Below, piece after piece: positions 1 through 9,238 of a DNA stretch of 64,000 bases. The stretch comes from Gelidibacter sp038243395 (GTDB lineage: Bacteria; Bacteroidota; Bacteroidia; Flavobacteriales; Flavobacteriaceae): contig JBBSRC010000001.1 in assembly GCA_038243395.1 (NCBI GenBank), forward strand, positions 42,245 to 106,244. Reading direction: 5' to 3'. Within the stretch, counting starts at the first letter, position 1; every line of letters starts with the position of its first letter. The translations under genes were made by a program, and so were the position numbers. The notes beneath the pieces were generated by a model. The model had not been told where the DNA came from and ran no database searches. It saw only the letters and a program-made list of their open reading frames with translations.

Positions 1-1748
1 CTTGTGTCATGAAACTTGGCTTCAGATGCAATTTTATCCAACTCCAAAGATCTGATTTTACTTTCCAAAGATTTTAGTTCTTTTTTCTCATTATAAGAGA
101 GTTTCTTGCCTTCATTCTTAGTGTTATCAACAGAGGTGGTTTCTGTTTTCGAGACTTCAAGAACAGGAGCAGAAGCTTCATAATCGCGATAATCTGAATA
201 ATTTCCAGGGAAATTCTCGACTTCGCCTTCGCCTCTAAAAACAAATAGATGATCGACGATTTTATCCATGAAATAACGGTCGTGCGATACGACTAGCAAA
301 CATCCGGGGAAATCTAATAAGAACTCCTCAAGCACGTTTAAAGTGACAATATCCAAATCGTTGGTAGGCTCATCCAGAATCAGGAAATTAGGATTTTGGA
401 TTAAAATAGTACACAAATAGAGACGTTTTTGTTCGCCACCACTCAGTTTTTCAACAAAGTCATATTGCTTTTTACGATCGAATAAGAAACGCTCCAATAA
501 TTGTGAAGCACTAATCTGGCGACCTTTTGTCAACGGGATATACTCGCCAAATTCCTTGATGACCTCAATAACTTTTTGGCCTTCCTTGATTTTTATACCA
601 CTTTGTGTGTAATAACCAAATTTCACGGTCTCCCCAATGATGATCTTTCCGCCATCTGGAGTGACAGAGTCCGTCAACATATTTAAAAACGTCGATTTTC
701 CTGTGCCGTTTTTTCCGATGATGCCAATACGTTCACCGTGTTTAAAAACATATTCAAAACCATCCAAAATTATCTTATCGCCATATGCTTTTGAAACTTT
801 ATGGAATTCCACGATTTTACTTCCCAGTCGTTCCATATTGATTTCCAATTGTACTTGATGGTCATTTCTGCGTTGGTTCGCTTTGGCTTTAATATCTTGA
901 AAATCGTCAATGCGTGATTTAGACTTTGTGGTACGTGCTTTTGGTTGACGGCGCATCCAGTCCAACTCCTTTTTGAAGAGTTGTTTGGCTTTGCCCGTTT
1001 CAACCGTTTCATTCACAACTCGTGCCTCCTTTTGTTCTAAGTAATAGGAATAGTTCCCTTTGTAGGTATAAAGTTTGCCTTGATCCAATTCAATAATTTC
1101 ATTACAGACACGCTCCAAAAAGTAGCGGTCATGCGTAACCATAAACAAGGTCATTTGTGCTTTGGCAAAGTATTGTTCCAGCCATTCGATCATTTCTAGA
1201 TCAAGATGGTTGGTAGGCTCATCCAAAATTAAGAGATCAGGCTCGTTAATCAGTGCTGTGGCTAAGGCGAGACGTTTTTTCTGACCTCCTGAGAGCGTTT
1301 TGATTTTCTGGGTAAGATCATCCAACTTCAGCTTTGAAAGGATTTGTTTAAAGCGCAACTCAAATTCCCAAGCGTTGTGCCGTTCCATGCCCTCAAAAGC
1401 TTTTTGATAAGCATCGGCATCCTCTGGGTTTAAAAGTGCTTTTTCATAATTCTCGATGATTTTTAAAATGGGCAAATCAGAATTGAAAATTGTAGCTTCA
1501 ATAGTGAGTTCGTCTTCATATTGCGGCGATTGTGATAAAAAAGACATCCGCAATCCTTTTCTAATGACCACTTGGCCGGTATCAGGTGTGTCTGTTCCTG
1601 CAATGATATTTAAGATGGAGGTTTTTCCACTTCCATTTTTTGCTACAAAGGCAATTTTATCGTCTTTATGGATGCTAAAAGAAAGGTCTTCAAACAGCGG
1701 TGCGTCGCCGTAAGTTTTTGAGATGGATTCAACAGTTAGGTAATTCAA
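1..1748 (-). CDS. ABC-F family ATPase (Uup-like), 3' end cut by window edge
   Basis: Soluble ABC protein with two ATPase domains and no membrane segments; ABC-F proteins act on ribosomes or nucleic acids rather than in transport. Seen reading leftwards: Walker A KNGSGKTS (about residue 40), signature LSGGQKKRLAL (about 155) and Walker B LLILDEPTN (about 175). A second set follows: GKNGTGKST (about 345), LSGGEQKR (about 435) and FLILDEPTN (about 455). A charged linker and the start of a C-terminal coiled coil (KKLSYNEKKELKSLE) match the Uup-type tail. The start taken is TTG at 1746-1748, giving MNYLTVESISKTYG, a typical family N-terminus. About 582 residues are present; only the last part of the coiled coil should be missing. 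It is divergent from the polysaccharide locus. Confidence 0.93.
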   Translation of the reverse strand, partial: MNYLTVESISKTYGDAPLFEDLSFSIHKDDKIAFVAKNGSGKTSILNIIAGTDTPDTGQVVIRKGLRMSFLSQSPQYEDELTIEATIFNSDLPILKIIENYEKALLNPEDADAYQKAFEGMERHNAWEFELRFKQILSKLKLDDLTQKIKTLSGGQKKRLALATALINEPDLLILDEPTNHLDLEMIEWLEQYFAKAQMTLFMVTHDRYFLERVCNEIIELDQGKLYTYKGNYSYYLEQKEARVVNETVETGKAKQLFKKELDWMRRQPKARTTKSKSRIDDFQDIKAKANQRRNDHQVQLEINMERLGSKIVEFHKVSKAYGDKIILDGFEYVFKHGERIGIIGKNGTGKSTFLNMLTDSVTPDGGKIIIGETVKFGYYTQSGIKIKEGQKVIEVIKEFGEYIPLTKGRQISASQLLERFLFDRKKQYDFVEKLSGGEQKRLYLCTILIQNPNFLILDEPTNDLDIVTLNVLEEFLLDFPGCLLVVSHDRYFMDKIVDHLFVFRGEGEVENFPGNYSDYRDYEASAPVLEVSKTETTSVDNTKNEGKKLSYNEKKELKSLESKIRSLELDKIASEAKFHDT

Positions 1749-2151
1749 AATCTAAATTTTTTACAAAGAACGGAAATAAATCATGAGGGATTGATCAACT
1801 GTTGATTTAAAACTTGATTGTCAAAAATGAATCAAGATACGTTGACCATGTTCAGCAACCACCGCTTCGCTGCTAGAATTAAGAACTAAGATTTAAGCTG
1901 TGAAATGTGAAAAGAATTGAAATTGATGTCTTTATTTAGTTAGTAATAATAACTTATATGACATTTCTTAGAAATCAAAAAAAATTAGTTTGAAGACAGA
2001 TGAAACGTTTTTAAGTTGGATAGTTGTTAGTCGAAACACTAACACTCAATAGTTTTTATGATTGAAGGATTTATGGATTTCATTTTTATCGCAATTCAGA
2101 GTGAGGTTTTACACATAAATCAGCAATAAATCAAATAAATTGATAATAGTT
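1749..2151. other. Divergent intergenic region
   Basis: About 400 bases of A/T-rich DNA between the ABC-F gene and the polysaccharide locus. No open frame of interest, tRNA or hairpin terminator was found here. It should hold the promoter of the ABC-F gene, although no clear TAnnTTTG box was found for it. The rightward promoter lies at its right end. Confidence 0.5.
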
Positions 2152-2180
2152 TTGATATTCCGAGTGATAACTTATATTTG
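2152..2180 (+). promoter_or_regulatory. Bacteroidota-type promoter of the polysaccharide locus
   Basis: TTG at 2152-2154, 18 nt, then TATATTTG at 2173-2180 match the Bacteroidota primary sigma consensus (TTG, 17-23 nt, TAnnTTTG). Transcription would start near 2187. That places the TTG at 2178 inside the promoter, so it is unlikely to be a start codon; ATG at 2190 or 2202 must be used instead. Confidence 0.7.
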
Positions 2181-2201
2181 TCGAAACACATGTGGTCCTT
2201 T

Positions 2202-2996
2202 ATGAAACGATTTTTACTGGTTATGGGATTAATTCTCAGTAGTTTGTTGACTTCCTGTATTCCTCATAAAGATATCGTATATCTCCAAAATAAAAATATA
2301 GCTACCGACTCTCTACAGATGATGGTAGAGCAGCAGAAGCCATATCGCGTTCAGATCAATGATATTTTGAATGTTCGGATCAAAGTTTTGGATCAAGAGA
2401 ATGTCAGTATTTTCAATCCGATAGGTGATGGTAACTTAAACGCCAGCGCCGCTGAACGTGCCTATTTTGATGGTTTTACCGTTGATATGCATGGCAATAT
2501 AAGAATACCCGAACTCGGATTTATAAATGTACTTGGTTATACTACTAATGAGATTGAAGAGCTTATAAAAAGTAAACTTCTTGAGGAACAATTCAAGGAA
2601 ACAGCCAATATGTTTATAACCGTAAAGCTTTCTGGATTGCGCTATTCTGCCATGGGAGAAGTGGGCTCGCCGGGGTCTCAGATATTATTCCAGGAACGTG
2701 TCAATATTTTTCAAGCAATCGCAAATGTTGGGGAAATTCCCATTACTGGCGAAAGAAAGGATGTTTTACTTATTAGACAATATCCGCAAGGTCAGCAAAT
2801 CCATCATTTGGATTTGACTGATGTTAATGTCATGAAATCGCCCTATTATTATATCCAACCTAATGATATGATCTACGTAAAACCACTGAAGCAAAAAACT
2901 TGGGGCACCGGAACTACGGGAAGGGATACCTTGACTGCCATCGTTTCTGTGGTTAGTCTTCTGACCACAACCATTTTATTAATTACAAGACTGTAG
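2202..2996 (+). CDS. Polysaccharide export outer-membrane lipoprotein (Wza/OPX family)
   Basis: Outer-membrane polysaccharide export protein that works with the Wzc-like kinase downstream. From ATG 2202 the protein begins MKRFLLVMGL and has a lipobox LLTSC with the lipidated Cys at about residue 19. The poly-export domain (YRVQINDILNVRI) follows, then SLBB-like sequence (MGEVGSPGSQILF, VNIFQAIANVG). A hydrophobic C-terminal helix (about the last 22 residues) is usual in Bacteroidota OPX proteins. The frame is open from TTG 2178, but the promoter covers that codon; ATG 2190 is the other possible start. It is first in the operon and ends 6 nt before the next gene. Confidence 0.92.
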   Translation: MKRFLLVMGLILSSLLTSCIPHKDIVYLQNKNIATDSLQMMVEQQKPYRVQINDILNVRIKVLDQENVSIFNPIGDGNLNASAAERAYFDGFTVDMHGNIRIPELGFINVLGYTTNEIEELIKSKLLEEQFKETANMFITVKLSGLRYSAMGEVGSPGSQILFQERVNIFQAIANVGEIPITGERKDVLLIRQYPQGQQIHHLDLTDVNVMKSPYYYIQPNDMIYVKPLKQKTWGTGTTGRDTLTAIVSVVSLLTTTILLITRL

Positions 2997-3002
2997 TTTA
3001 TT

Positions 3003-5486
3003 ATGGACGATCAAGATTTAGATTATTCAGAACCAAGAGGCACTTATTTTGACTTTAGAGGTTATTTATTCAAGGCGCTCAATTTATGGAAATTTGTACT
3101 TCTTAGTGTTGCATTCGCACTTATTGTGGCCTATCTCATCAATGTGCGGAAACAAAGTATTTACAAATTAGATTCTCTTATTTCGGTAGAAAGTGACCAG
3201 AATCCATTTTTTACCGCTAATACCAGTATTTCCTTCAACTGGGGTGGTGTTTCGGGGAAAGTAGGGAAAGTCATGACCACTGTGAAAACCCGAACCCATA
3301 ATGAACTTGTGATGGATTCCTTGCAATATTATATGGAATACTTGGAGCAAGGAAAATATCGCATGGAGGATATCTATAAAAATGCGCCTTTTGTGGCTAA
3401 GTTAGATATAAACAAGGGACAGATTTTAGGAAAAACGATCGGAATAAAATTCTTAAATGATAATGAATTTGAACTGACCGCCAGTTTTGAAAAAAGTGGG
3501 TTTACCGTCCAGCGCTATTCCGATAAGGAAAAGTATAATGACAATTTTAAGACTGGAGAATTTAAACAGACCTTTAGTTTTGGAGAAACTATCCAGCTGC
3601 CGTTCTTTAATGGTATCATAACAAAGCGAAACAATAAAACAATTGTTCAAGGAGCTCAATATTATCTGCAATTTATAAATTTCGATTCCGTAGTAAATCA
3701 ATATAAAAACAGTGTGATAATTGCTCCTTTTTCTGGAAGTTCATCCTCTGTATTGACTTTGTCTTTGGCAGGAAGCAATAAGGCTAAAATTGTGGACTAT
3801 TTGAATGCCACGACTTCTATTTTAAGTAAGACCGAATTGGAGCGTAAAAACTTGTATGCTACCAATACCATTAAGTTTATTGACAGCAGTTTAAATTCCG
3901 TAAATGATAATCTAAAAGATGTTACGGATGAGATGAACAAATTCAGGAAGGACAATAAGTTGTTTGATGTCACTGAAGAAATGAATATTGTATCCGGAAA
4001 ATTAAGAGCTTTTGATTTAACTCGGGAAGAAGAGCGCACAAAATTAAACTATCTCAATTCGTTAGAAAATTATCTTCGTACCAAGACCGATTACACTCAG
4101 ATCGCCGCGCCCTCTTCCGTAGGAATTAATGAAGCCAACATCCTGTCCAGCGTTGCAAAAATTACCGCGCTCGCCATTGAGCGTCAAACCAAGGAATATA
4201 CGGTCAAGGAAGGGAATCTTATATTTAAAGATATAGATCGCCAAATTGATGCCGAAAAGAATGTCCTTTTGGAAACCATCGGGAACACTAAAAGAACCAT
4301 AGGCATTAATTTAGATGCCATTAATAATAACATTGCCCGATTTGAGGCGCAACTGAGCAATCTGCCAGAAGATCAACAAGAGTTTCTGAAAATTCAACGC
4401 AAGATGAATATCAGTCAAGAGGCTTATAATATTTATTTAACCAAACGCGGGGAGGCAGCCATTGTAAAAGCGGCTAATGTTTCTGATATCAGCACAATTG
4501 ATGAAGCTAAAGATATTGGTGGTGGCCGTATTGGTCCTAACAAAAGCCTGAATTATATGATGGCGCTCATGTTAGGCTTTTTTATTCCAATGTTCTTGAT
4601 TTTCGTGATTTTCCTTTTGGATAATACAATCCACGGTTCTGATGAAGTGGAACGCTTGTCAAGCATTCCTATTTTGGGATTAATTGGTAAATACAATTAT
4701 AAAAATAATTTGGTGGTGTTTGAAAAGCCAAAGTCGGCAGTGTCAGAATCCTTTCGTTCCATTCGTTCAAGTTTACAGTTTATTTATAAAAAACAGGGAG
4801 AAGAAGAGGGCAGGGGGAAGACCATTATGATTACCTCTTCGGTAAGTGGCGAGGGTAAAACCTTTTGTTCCATCAATATCGCTACGGTATATGCGCTATC
4901 AGGAAAAAAGACCTTATTACTTGGACTAGACTTAAGAAAGCCAAAAATTTTCGGCGATTTTGAGATTACCAATGAGATAGGTGCTGTGAACTATTTAATT
5001 GGCGACAATACCTTTGAAGAGATTAATCATACATCACACGTCGAAAATCTTGATGTCATTCCTTCAGGGCCGGTTCCTCCAAATCCTTCAGAATTATTGA
5101 TGGGCGATCGGATGAAAGAACTGATAGAACATGTTCGGAGTCGTTATGACATCATCGTTTTGGATACGCCTCCTTTAGGCTTGGTAACCGATGCTTTAGA
5201 ACTCACGCAATATGCAGATGCTACGTTATTTATGGTCCGCTTGGATTATACTAAAAGAGGCATGTTGGCTTTGATTAACGCTAAGTATAAAATGGGCGAG
5301 GTTAAAAACATCAACTTTATACTTAACTTTTACAAACATAAAACCAATCATAATTACGGGTATGGTTATGGGTACGGGTATGGGTACGGCTATGGTTACG
5401 GAACTTATGGGAATGCTTATCACGAAGGAAATGGCAAACGTTCTTTACTTAAACGTATTAAGCGATTTTTAAAAATCAATACCTAA
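3003..5486 (+). CDS. Wzc-like tyrosine autokinase (PCP-2a, BY-kinase)
   Basis: Inner-membrane co-polymerase and tyrosine kinase that controls polymer length and export with Wza. One membrane helix lies near residues 30-48 and a second near 517-540. Between them is a long Wzz/GNVR periplasmic region with coiled coil. The cytoplasmic kinase shows Walker A SSVSGEGKT (about 610), Walker A' LLLGLDLRKP (about 640) and Walker B IIVLDTPP (about 720). The C-terminus carries eight Tyr alternating with Gly, two more Tyr just after, then a basic tail (KRSLLKRIKRFLK). Tyr clusters are normal phosphorylation sites in this family, but so regular a run is odd. Length 827 aa is typical of Bacteroidota fused PCP-kinases. 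Confidence 0.95.
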   Translation: MDDQDLDYSEPRGTYFDFRGYLFKALNLWKFVLLSVAFALIVAYLINVRKQSIYKLDSLISVESDQNPFFTANTSISFNWGGVSGKVGKVMTTVKTRTHNELVMDSLQYYMEYLEQGKYRMEDIYKNAPFVAKLDINKGQILGKTIGIKFLNDNEFELTASFEKSGFTVQRYSDKEKYNDNFKTGEFKQTFSFGETIQLPFFNGIITKRNNKTIVQGAQYYLQFINFDSVVNQYKNSVIIAPFSGSSSSVLTLSLAGSNKAKIVDYLNATTSILSKTELERKNLYATNTIKFIDSSLNSVNDNLKDVTDEMNKFRKDNKLFDVTEEMNIVSGKLRAFDLTREEERTKLNYLNSLENYLRTKTDYTQIAAPSSVGINEANILSSVAKITALAIERQTKEYTVKEGNLIFKDIDRQIDAEKNVLLETIGNTKRTIGINLDAINNNIARFEAQLSNLPEDQQEFLKIQRKMNISQEAYNIYLTKRGEAAIVKAANVSDISTIDEAKDIGGGRIGPNKSLNYMMALMLGFFIPMFLIFVIFLLDNTIHGSDEVERLSSIPILGLIGKYNYKNNLVVFEKPKSAVSESFRSIRSSLQFIYKKQGEEEGRGKTIMITSSVSGEGKTFCSINIATVYALSGKKTLLLGLDLRKPKIFGDFEITNEIGAVNYLIGDNTFEEINHTSHVENLDVIPSGPVPPNPSELLMGDRMKELIEHVRSRYDIIVLDTPPLGLVTDALELTQYADATLFMVRLDYTKRGMLALINAKYKMGEVKNINFILNFYKHKTNHNYGYGYGYGYGYGYGYGTYGNAYHEGNGKRSLLKRIKRFLKINT
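5355..5402 (+). repeat. In-frame 6-bp repeat coding a Gly-Tyr run
   Basis: Eight 6-bp units of the form TAY-GGN encode alternating Tyr and Gly at about residues 785-800 of the tyrosine kinase. The third codon positions vary (tat/tac, ggg/ggt/ggc), so the run is not a pure microsatellite and appears kept at the protein level. Gain or loss of units would keep the frame. Confidence 0.85.
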
Positions 5487-5496
5487 ATAATTTCTT

Positions 5497-6090
5497 TTGA
5501 TTTCTTCAAAACAAGCCCGTGTAAAACGTTTATTTGATGTGTTATTTGGGCTATTTTTATTCCCATTTCTTATAATTCCAATAGTAGTTTTGCTTTTAAT
5601 TGCGACGATCGACACTCGGCAATGGGGTTTGTTTTCGCAGCTTCGGATCGGACAATTTGGAGAACCTTTTAAAATATATAAAATCAGGAGCTTAAAACAA
5701 GAAGTCCATCATTTAGGGTTTCTAGATGCTAGTGCAACGACGTTAGGGAAGTTTTTAAGACGGCATAAATTGGATGAATTGCCACAGCTTTTTAACGTTT
5801 TAAAAGGCGATATGAGTTTTGTCGGGCCTCGGCCAGATATTGCGGGGTTTGCAGATGCTCTTGAAGGCGATGATCGGATCATTTTAACATTCAGACCTGG
5901 AATTACAGGACCCGCCACTCTAAAATATAAGGACGAAGAATCTATTTTAGCCCAACAATCAGACCCTGAAAGTTACAACAGAACGATAATTTGGACCGAT
6001 AAGGTTGAAATCAATAAAAAATACCTTCAAGATTGGAGTTTTTCTTTAGATTTGCATTTCATTTTAAAATCCATAAAGAACACACCATGA
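5497..6090 (+). CDS. Small bacterial sugar transferase (PglC-like phosphoglycosyl transferase)
   Basis: Monotopic phosphoglycosyl transferase that would move a sugar phosphate onto undecaprenyl phosphate to start glycan assembly. It has one hydrophobic N-terminal segment (about residues 15-38) and then the family motifs: FKIYKIRSLKQ, LRRHKLDELPQLFNVLKGD, MSFVGPRP and FRPGITGPATLKYKDEE. At 197 aa it is the short form with only the catalytic domain. The start is TTG, 10 nt after the kinase gene, and the last bases overlap the dehydrogenase start (ATGA). A second, full-length enzyme of this superfamily lies at 39133-40524. Confidence 0.92.
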   Translation: MISSKQARVKRLFDVLFGLFLFPFLIIPIVVLLLIATIDTRQWGLFSQLRIGQFGEPFKIYKIRSLKQEVHHLGFLDASATTLGKFLRRHKLDELPQLFNVLKGDMSFVGPRPDIAGFADALEGDDRIILTFRPGITGPATLKYKDEESILAQQSDPESYNRTIIWTDKVEINKKYLQDWSFSLDLHFILKSIKNTP

Positions 6091-7379
6091 CAAGTAACCC
6101 GAAAATTACGGTAATAGGATTAGGATATGTAGGTTTACCACTTGCTGTAGAATTTGCTAGAAAGTTTTTAGTGGTTGGTTTTGATATCAATCAAAAACGA
6201 ATTGATGAATTAAATCAAGGTAACGACAGAACTTTGGAAGTTGATAATAAAGATCTTCAGTCCATTATAGTTACAGATCCAAAGTCCAAGACTGGATTGC
6301 TTGTTTCTACTTCGCCATCAGATATTGAGGATTCGGATTATTATATTGTTACGGTACCAACACCAACCGACGCATTCAATAAACCAATCTTTACACCTTT
6401 AGTAAAAGCGAGTGAAACTATAGGTAAAATTTTAAAAAAGGGTGCGATTGTTATTTATGAATCCACCGTTTATCCAGGAGTTACAGAAGATATCTGTGTT
6501 CCTATTTTGGAGAAGGAATCTGGTTTGAAATTTAATGTTGATTTCTTTGCTGGCTATTCGCCAGAACGCATCAATCCAGGAGATAAAGTTCATACGGTAA
6601 CTCAGATTTTAAAGGTAACTTCAGGATCTACACCAGAAATTGCAATAAAAGTTGATAATCTTTATAAAACTATTATTACTGCCGGTACGCATATGGCACC
6701 GAGCATCAAGGTTGCTGAAGCGGCCAAAGTGATTGAAAATTCACAACGCGATATCAATATTGCTTTTGTGAATGAATTGTCAAAAATATTCAGATTGCTA
6801 GATATTGATACCAAAGCTGTTTTGGAAGCTGCCGGTACCAAATGGAATTTTATTAAGATGTCTCCAGGTTTGGTTGGTGGGCACTGTATTGGAGTAGATC
6901 CGTATTACTTGGCTCAAAAAGCGATAGAATCAGGTTATAACCCTGAAATTATATTGGCAGGACGTAAGATGAACGACAGTATGGGAAGTTATGTCGCTCA
7001 AGAAACTGTAAAATTGATGATTAAAAAAGGAGCGAAAATTAAAGGGGCCAAAGCCTTAGTAATGGGAATTACCTTTAAGGAAAACTGTCCAGACATCCGA
7101 AATTCTCGAGTGATTGATATCGTTAAGGAATTTGAAAGTTACGATGTGGATGTTGATGTGTTTGACCCTTGGGCTTCCTCAGATGAAGTAAAACATGAAT
7201 ATGGTTTTGATTTAATTTGTTCAGACACGAAATTGGCTTCTAAATACGATGCTATTGTTCTTGCTGTTTCTCATAATGAATTTTTAGAGTTGGACATCCA
7301 AAAATTAAAATCAGACATCGGCGTTATTTTTGACGTCAAATCCTTATTACCAAAAGAATCCGTAGACGCCAGATTATAA
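6087..7379 (+). CDS. Nucleotide-sugar dehydrogenase (TviB/WbpA-type UDP-HexNAc 6-dehydrogenase)
   Basis: NAD-dependent four-electron oxidation of a UDP-N-acetylhexosamine to the uronic acid. The N-terminal Rossmann motif is GLGYVGLPLA. The catalytic Cys sits in GGHCIGVDPYYLA, as in UDP-glucose/GDP-mannose dehydrogenases. GITFKENCPDIRNS is typical of the WbpA/TviB subgroup. Length 430 aa from ATG 6087, which overlaps the stop of the sugar transferase by 4 nt; the frame is open further upstream to 6033, but the overlap favours this ATG. The partner epimerase follows with a one-base overlap (TAATG). The exact substrate (UDP-GlcNAc or UDP-GalNAc) is inferred from the pairing. Confidence 0.93.
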   Translation: MTSNPKITVIGLGYVGLPLAVEFARKFLVVGFDINQKRIDELNQGNDRTLEVDNKDLQSIIVTDPKSKTGLLVSTSPSDIEDSDYYIVTVPTPTDAFNKPIFTPLVKASETIGKILKKGAIVIYESTVYPGVTEDICVPILEKESGLKFNVDFFAGYSPERINPGDKVHTVTQILKVTSGSTPEIAIKVDNLYKTIITAGTHMAPSIKVAEAAKVIENSQRDINIAFVNELSKIFRLLDIDTKAVLEAAGTKWNFIKMSPGLVGGHCIGVDPYYLAQKAIESGYNPEIILAGRKMNDSMGSYVAQETVKLMIKKGAKIKGAKALVMGITFKENCPDIRNSRVIDIVKEFESYDVDVDVFDPWASSDEVKHEYGFDLICSDTKLASKYDAIVLAVSHNEFLELDIQKLKSDIGVIFDVKSLLPKESVDARL

Positions 7380-8356
7380 TGTACACACACGCTTATCATA
7401 CCGAAGATTTATCAAAATATAGTTTTTTAATTACTGGAGGAGCAGGGTTTATAGGATCTAATTTGGTCCAATACCTCTTGCAGCACAATGCGAAAAAAGT
7501 ACGTGTGCTCGATAATTTCTCCAACGGTTACAGAGAAAACCTAACCGAATTTATGTCTAATCCGGCTTTTGAGCTCATGGAAGGCGATATCAGAGATGTG
7601 GACACATGCCATAGCGCAGTGAAAGATATGGACTATGTGTCGCATCAAGCGGCCTTGGGGTCGGTACCGAGATCTATCAATGATCCAGCCACAACAAACG
7701 ATGTGAACATTTCAGGGTTTTTGAATATGATGATTGCCATAAAGGACAATCAGAATGTAAAACGTATGGTGTATGCTGCTTCAAGTTCGACTTATGGCGA
7801 TAGCAAGACTTTGCCAAAAGTGGAGGATACTATCGGTAGACCATTATCTCCATATGCTGTTACAAAATACGTTAACGAATTATATGCAGATGTTTTTGGT
7901 AAAACCTATGGCACCGATGTGATTGGTTTCCGTTACTTTAATGTCTTTGGACCAAAGCAAAGTCCGAATGGTGCTTATGCAGCGGTTATTCCGTTGTTTA
8001 TGCAGTCTTTAAAGGACGATGTAGCTCCAAAAATAAACGGTGATGGTGGACAAACTAGAGATTTTACCTTCATTGATAATGTGATTCAAGCGAATGTGAA
8101 AGGTATGTTTGCCTCCAAAGAAGCCGGTAATAATGTGTTTAATGTAGCCTGTGGCGAGCGCATCGATATTAATTATTTGTGGGATTCCCTAAAAGTAGCT
8201 GCTGATTCGCAGTTAGAACCAGAATACGGTCCAGAACGTCAAGGTGATGTACGTGATTCTTTAGCAGATATTTCAAAGGCACAAGAATTGTTGGGATATA
8301 GTCCGAGATATACGGTTCGAGAAGGGCTCAAGATTACTTGGGATGCTTTTAGTTAA
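7379..8356 (+). CDS. UDP-sugar 4-epimerase (TviC/WbpP-type SDR)
   Basis: Extended short-chain dehydrogenase that would interconvert gluco and galacto forms of UDP-HexNAc or the matching uronic acid. Seen: nucleotide-binding TGGAGFIGSN (about residues 19-28), the Ser site AASSSTYGD, catalytic YAVTK and FRYFNVFGPKQSPNGAY. Length is 325 aa. The dehydrogenase-epimerase pair in this order resembles Vi-antigen tviB-tviC and Pseudomonas wbp genes (family knowledge). After this gene the operon is broken by the repeat-bearing accessory island. Confidence 0.92.
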   Translation: MYTHAYHTEDLSKYSFLITGGAGFIGSNLVQYLLQHNAKKVRVLDNFSNGYRENLTEFMSNPAFELMEGDIRDVDTCHSAVKDMDYVSHQAALGSVPRSINDPATTNDVNISGFLNMMIAIKDNQNVKRMVYAASSSTYGDSKTLPKVEDTIGRPLSPYAVTKYVNELYADVFGKTYGTDVIGFRYFNVFGPKQSPNGAYAAVIPLFMQSLKDDVAPKINGDGGQTRDFTFIDNVIQANVKGMFASKEAGNNVFNVACGERIDINYLWDSLKVAADSQLEPEYGPERQGDVRDSLADISKAQELLGYSPRYTVREGLKITWDAFS

Positions 8357-8448
8357 GTGATATTTCAAACTCCCGTTCAAGCTCTTGTTTTAAACGGCCC
8401 TTTCAAACTCCCCTTTCTTCACCTTCGTTGCACTACGGTGAATTCATT

Positions 8449-8651
8449 CCCCTCTTTTTCCAAAGAGGGGAGCTAGATGGTTAGCGTTCATGTAGTTTTG
8501 GGATGTTTTTACTTGCACGTCATTTTCAGTAAGCTTAAAATTAGGACTTAGTCAAGTAACTAACCACATATAATAAACCCTCACATTTTAAGGCTCCTCC
8601 CTTTGGTAAAAGAGAGGTGGCTAGTCTGACGGAGGAGGACTAGTCGGAGGG
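8449..8651. repeat. ~200-bp repeat, left copy, beside DUF559 gene
   Basis: This stretch and 9239-9442 are long direct repeats that read nearly alike by eye. Each begins with a hairpin (CCTCTTT, 4-nt loop, AAAGAGG) followed by GGCTAG-type sequence. A shared core holds ACTTGCACGT and GACTTAGTCAAGT. Each ends with a second hairpin (CTCCCTTT / AAAGGGAG type) plus GTCGGAGGGT. A shorter related tail lies at about 8680-8710. The two copies bracket the DUF559 gene. The rest of 8357-8720 is further degenerate repeat-like DNA without genes. Confidence 0.85.
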
Positions 8652-8720
8652 TTCGCTAGTACCTAGAGTCATCTCACTATACAAGGGAGGAGGGCCAGCC
8701 GGAGGGTTTGTTTTTATTAT

Positions 8721-9089
8721 TTACTTAGAATTAAAACACTCCCGTATCCCCATTAAAACAGAAGGCAGAAAATCAAAAACCATTTTATTCTCAAAACGGA
8801 TAACTTTATAGCCGACGCTTTCTAAATATACAGTTCGTTTTCTGTCATATTCTTGAACTTTTGGGGTGTTATGATATGCTCCATCCAATTCAATAATCAG
8901 TTTTTCAGATGCGCAATAAAAATCAACAATATAATAACCAATACTATGTTGCCTGGTAAATCGTATATTATCTAACTTCCTAGCTTTTAATTGTGTCCAT
9001 AGAAAAGCTTCTGCAGGTGTCATCTTTTTACGCAGTTGTTGTCTGTAATCTTGCAGTTCTTTTTTAGTATGTAGGCGTTGTTTGGACAT
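8721..9089 (-). CDS. DUF559 / Vsr-like endonuclease-domain protein
   Basis: Small 122-aa protein of the DUF559 family, related to very-short-patch-repair and other PD-(D/E)XK nucleases. Seen: LRKKMTPAEAFLWTQLKARKL, QHSIGYYIVDFYC and LIIELDGAYH, so an Asp and a Glu-x-Asp sit in the expected nuclease core, followed by YDRKRTVYLESVGYKVIRFEN. It starts at ATG on the minus strand, against its neighbours. Its role in cells is not established. It lies alone between two ~200-bp repeats in a polysaccharide locus, which suggests it arrived or moves as a repeat-bounded unit (inference). Confidence 0.9.
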   Translation of the reverse strand: MSKQRLHTKKELQDYRQQLRKKMTPAEAFLWTQLKARKLDNIRFTRQHSIGYYIVDFYCASEKLIIELDGAYHNTPKVQEYDRKRTVYLESVGYKVIRFENKMVFDFLPSVLMGIRECFNSK

Positions 9090-9238
9090 GTATTAAAAAT
9101 AGGTAATATTTGGATATGGAGGTTGAGAATTACTCAAACTTTCATTTCAGAACGCTTGCCGTCCCGCCAGCTCGCCCCTTCGCTAAAATAGTCCACAGGA
9201 CTATTTATTAACGCTCGGTCGCCTCTTTTTCCAAAGAC

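Noticed and set aside
2178..2201. TTG start for the Wza-like protein
   Set aside because: The codon is part of the -7 promoter box and adds polar residues before the lipoprotein signal; ATG 2202 (or 2190) fits better.
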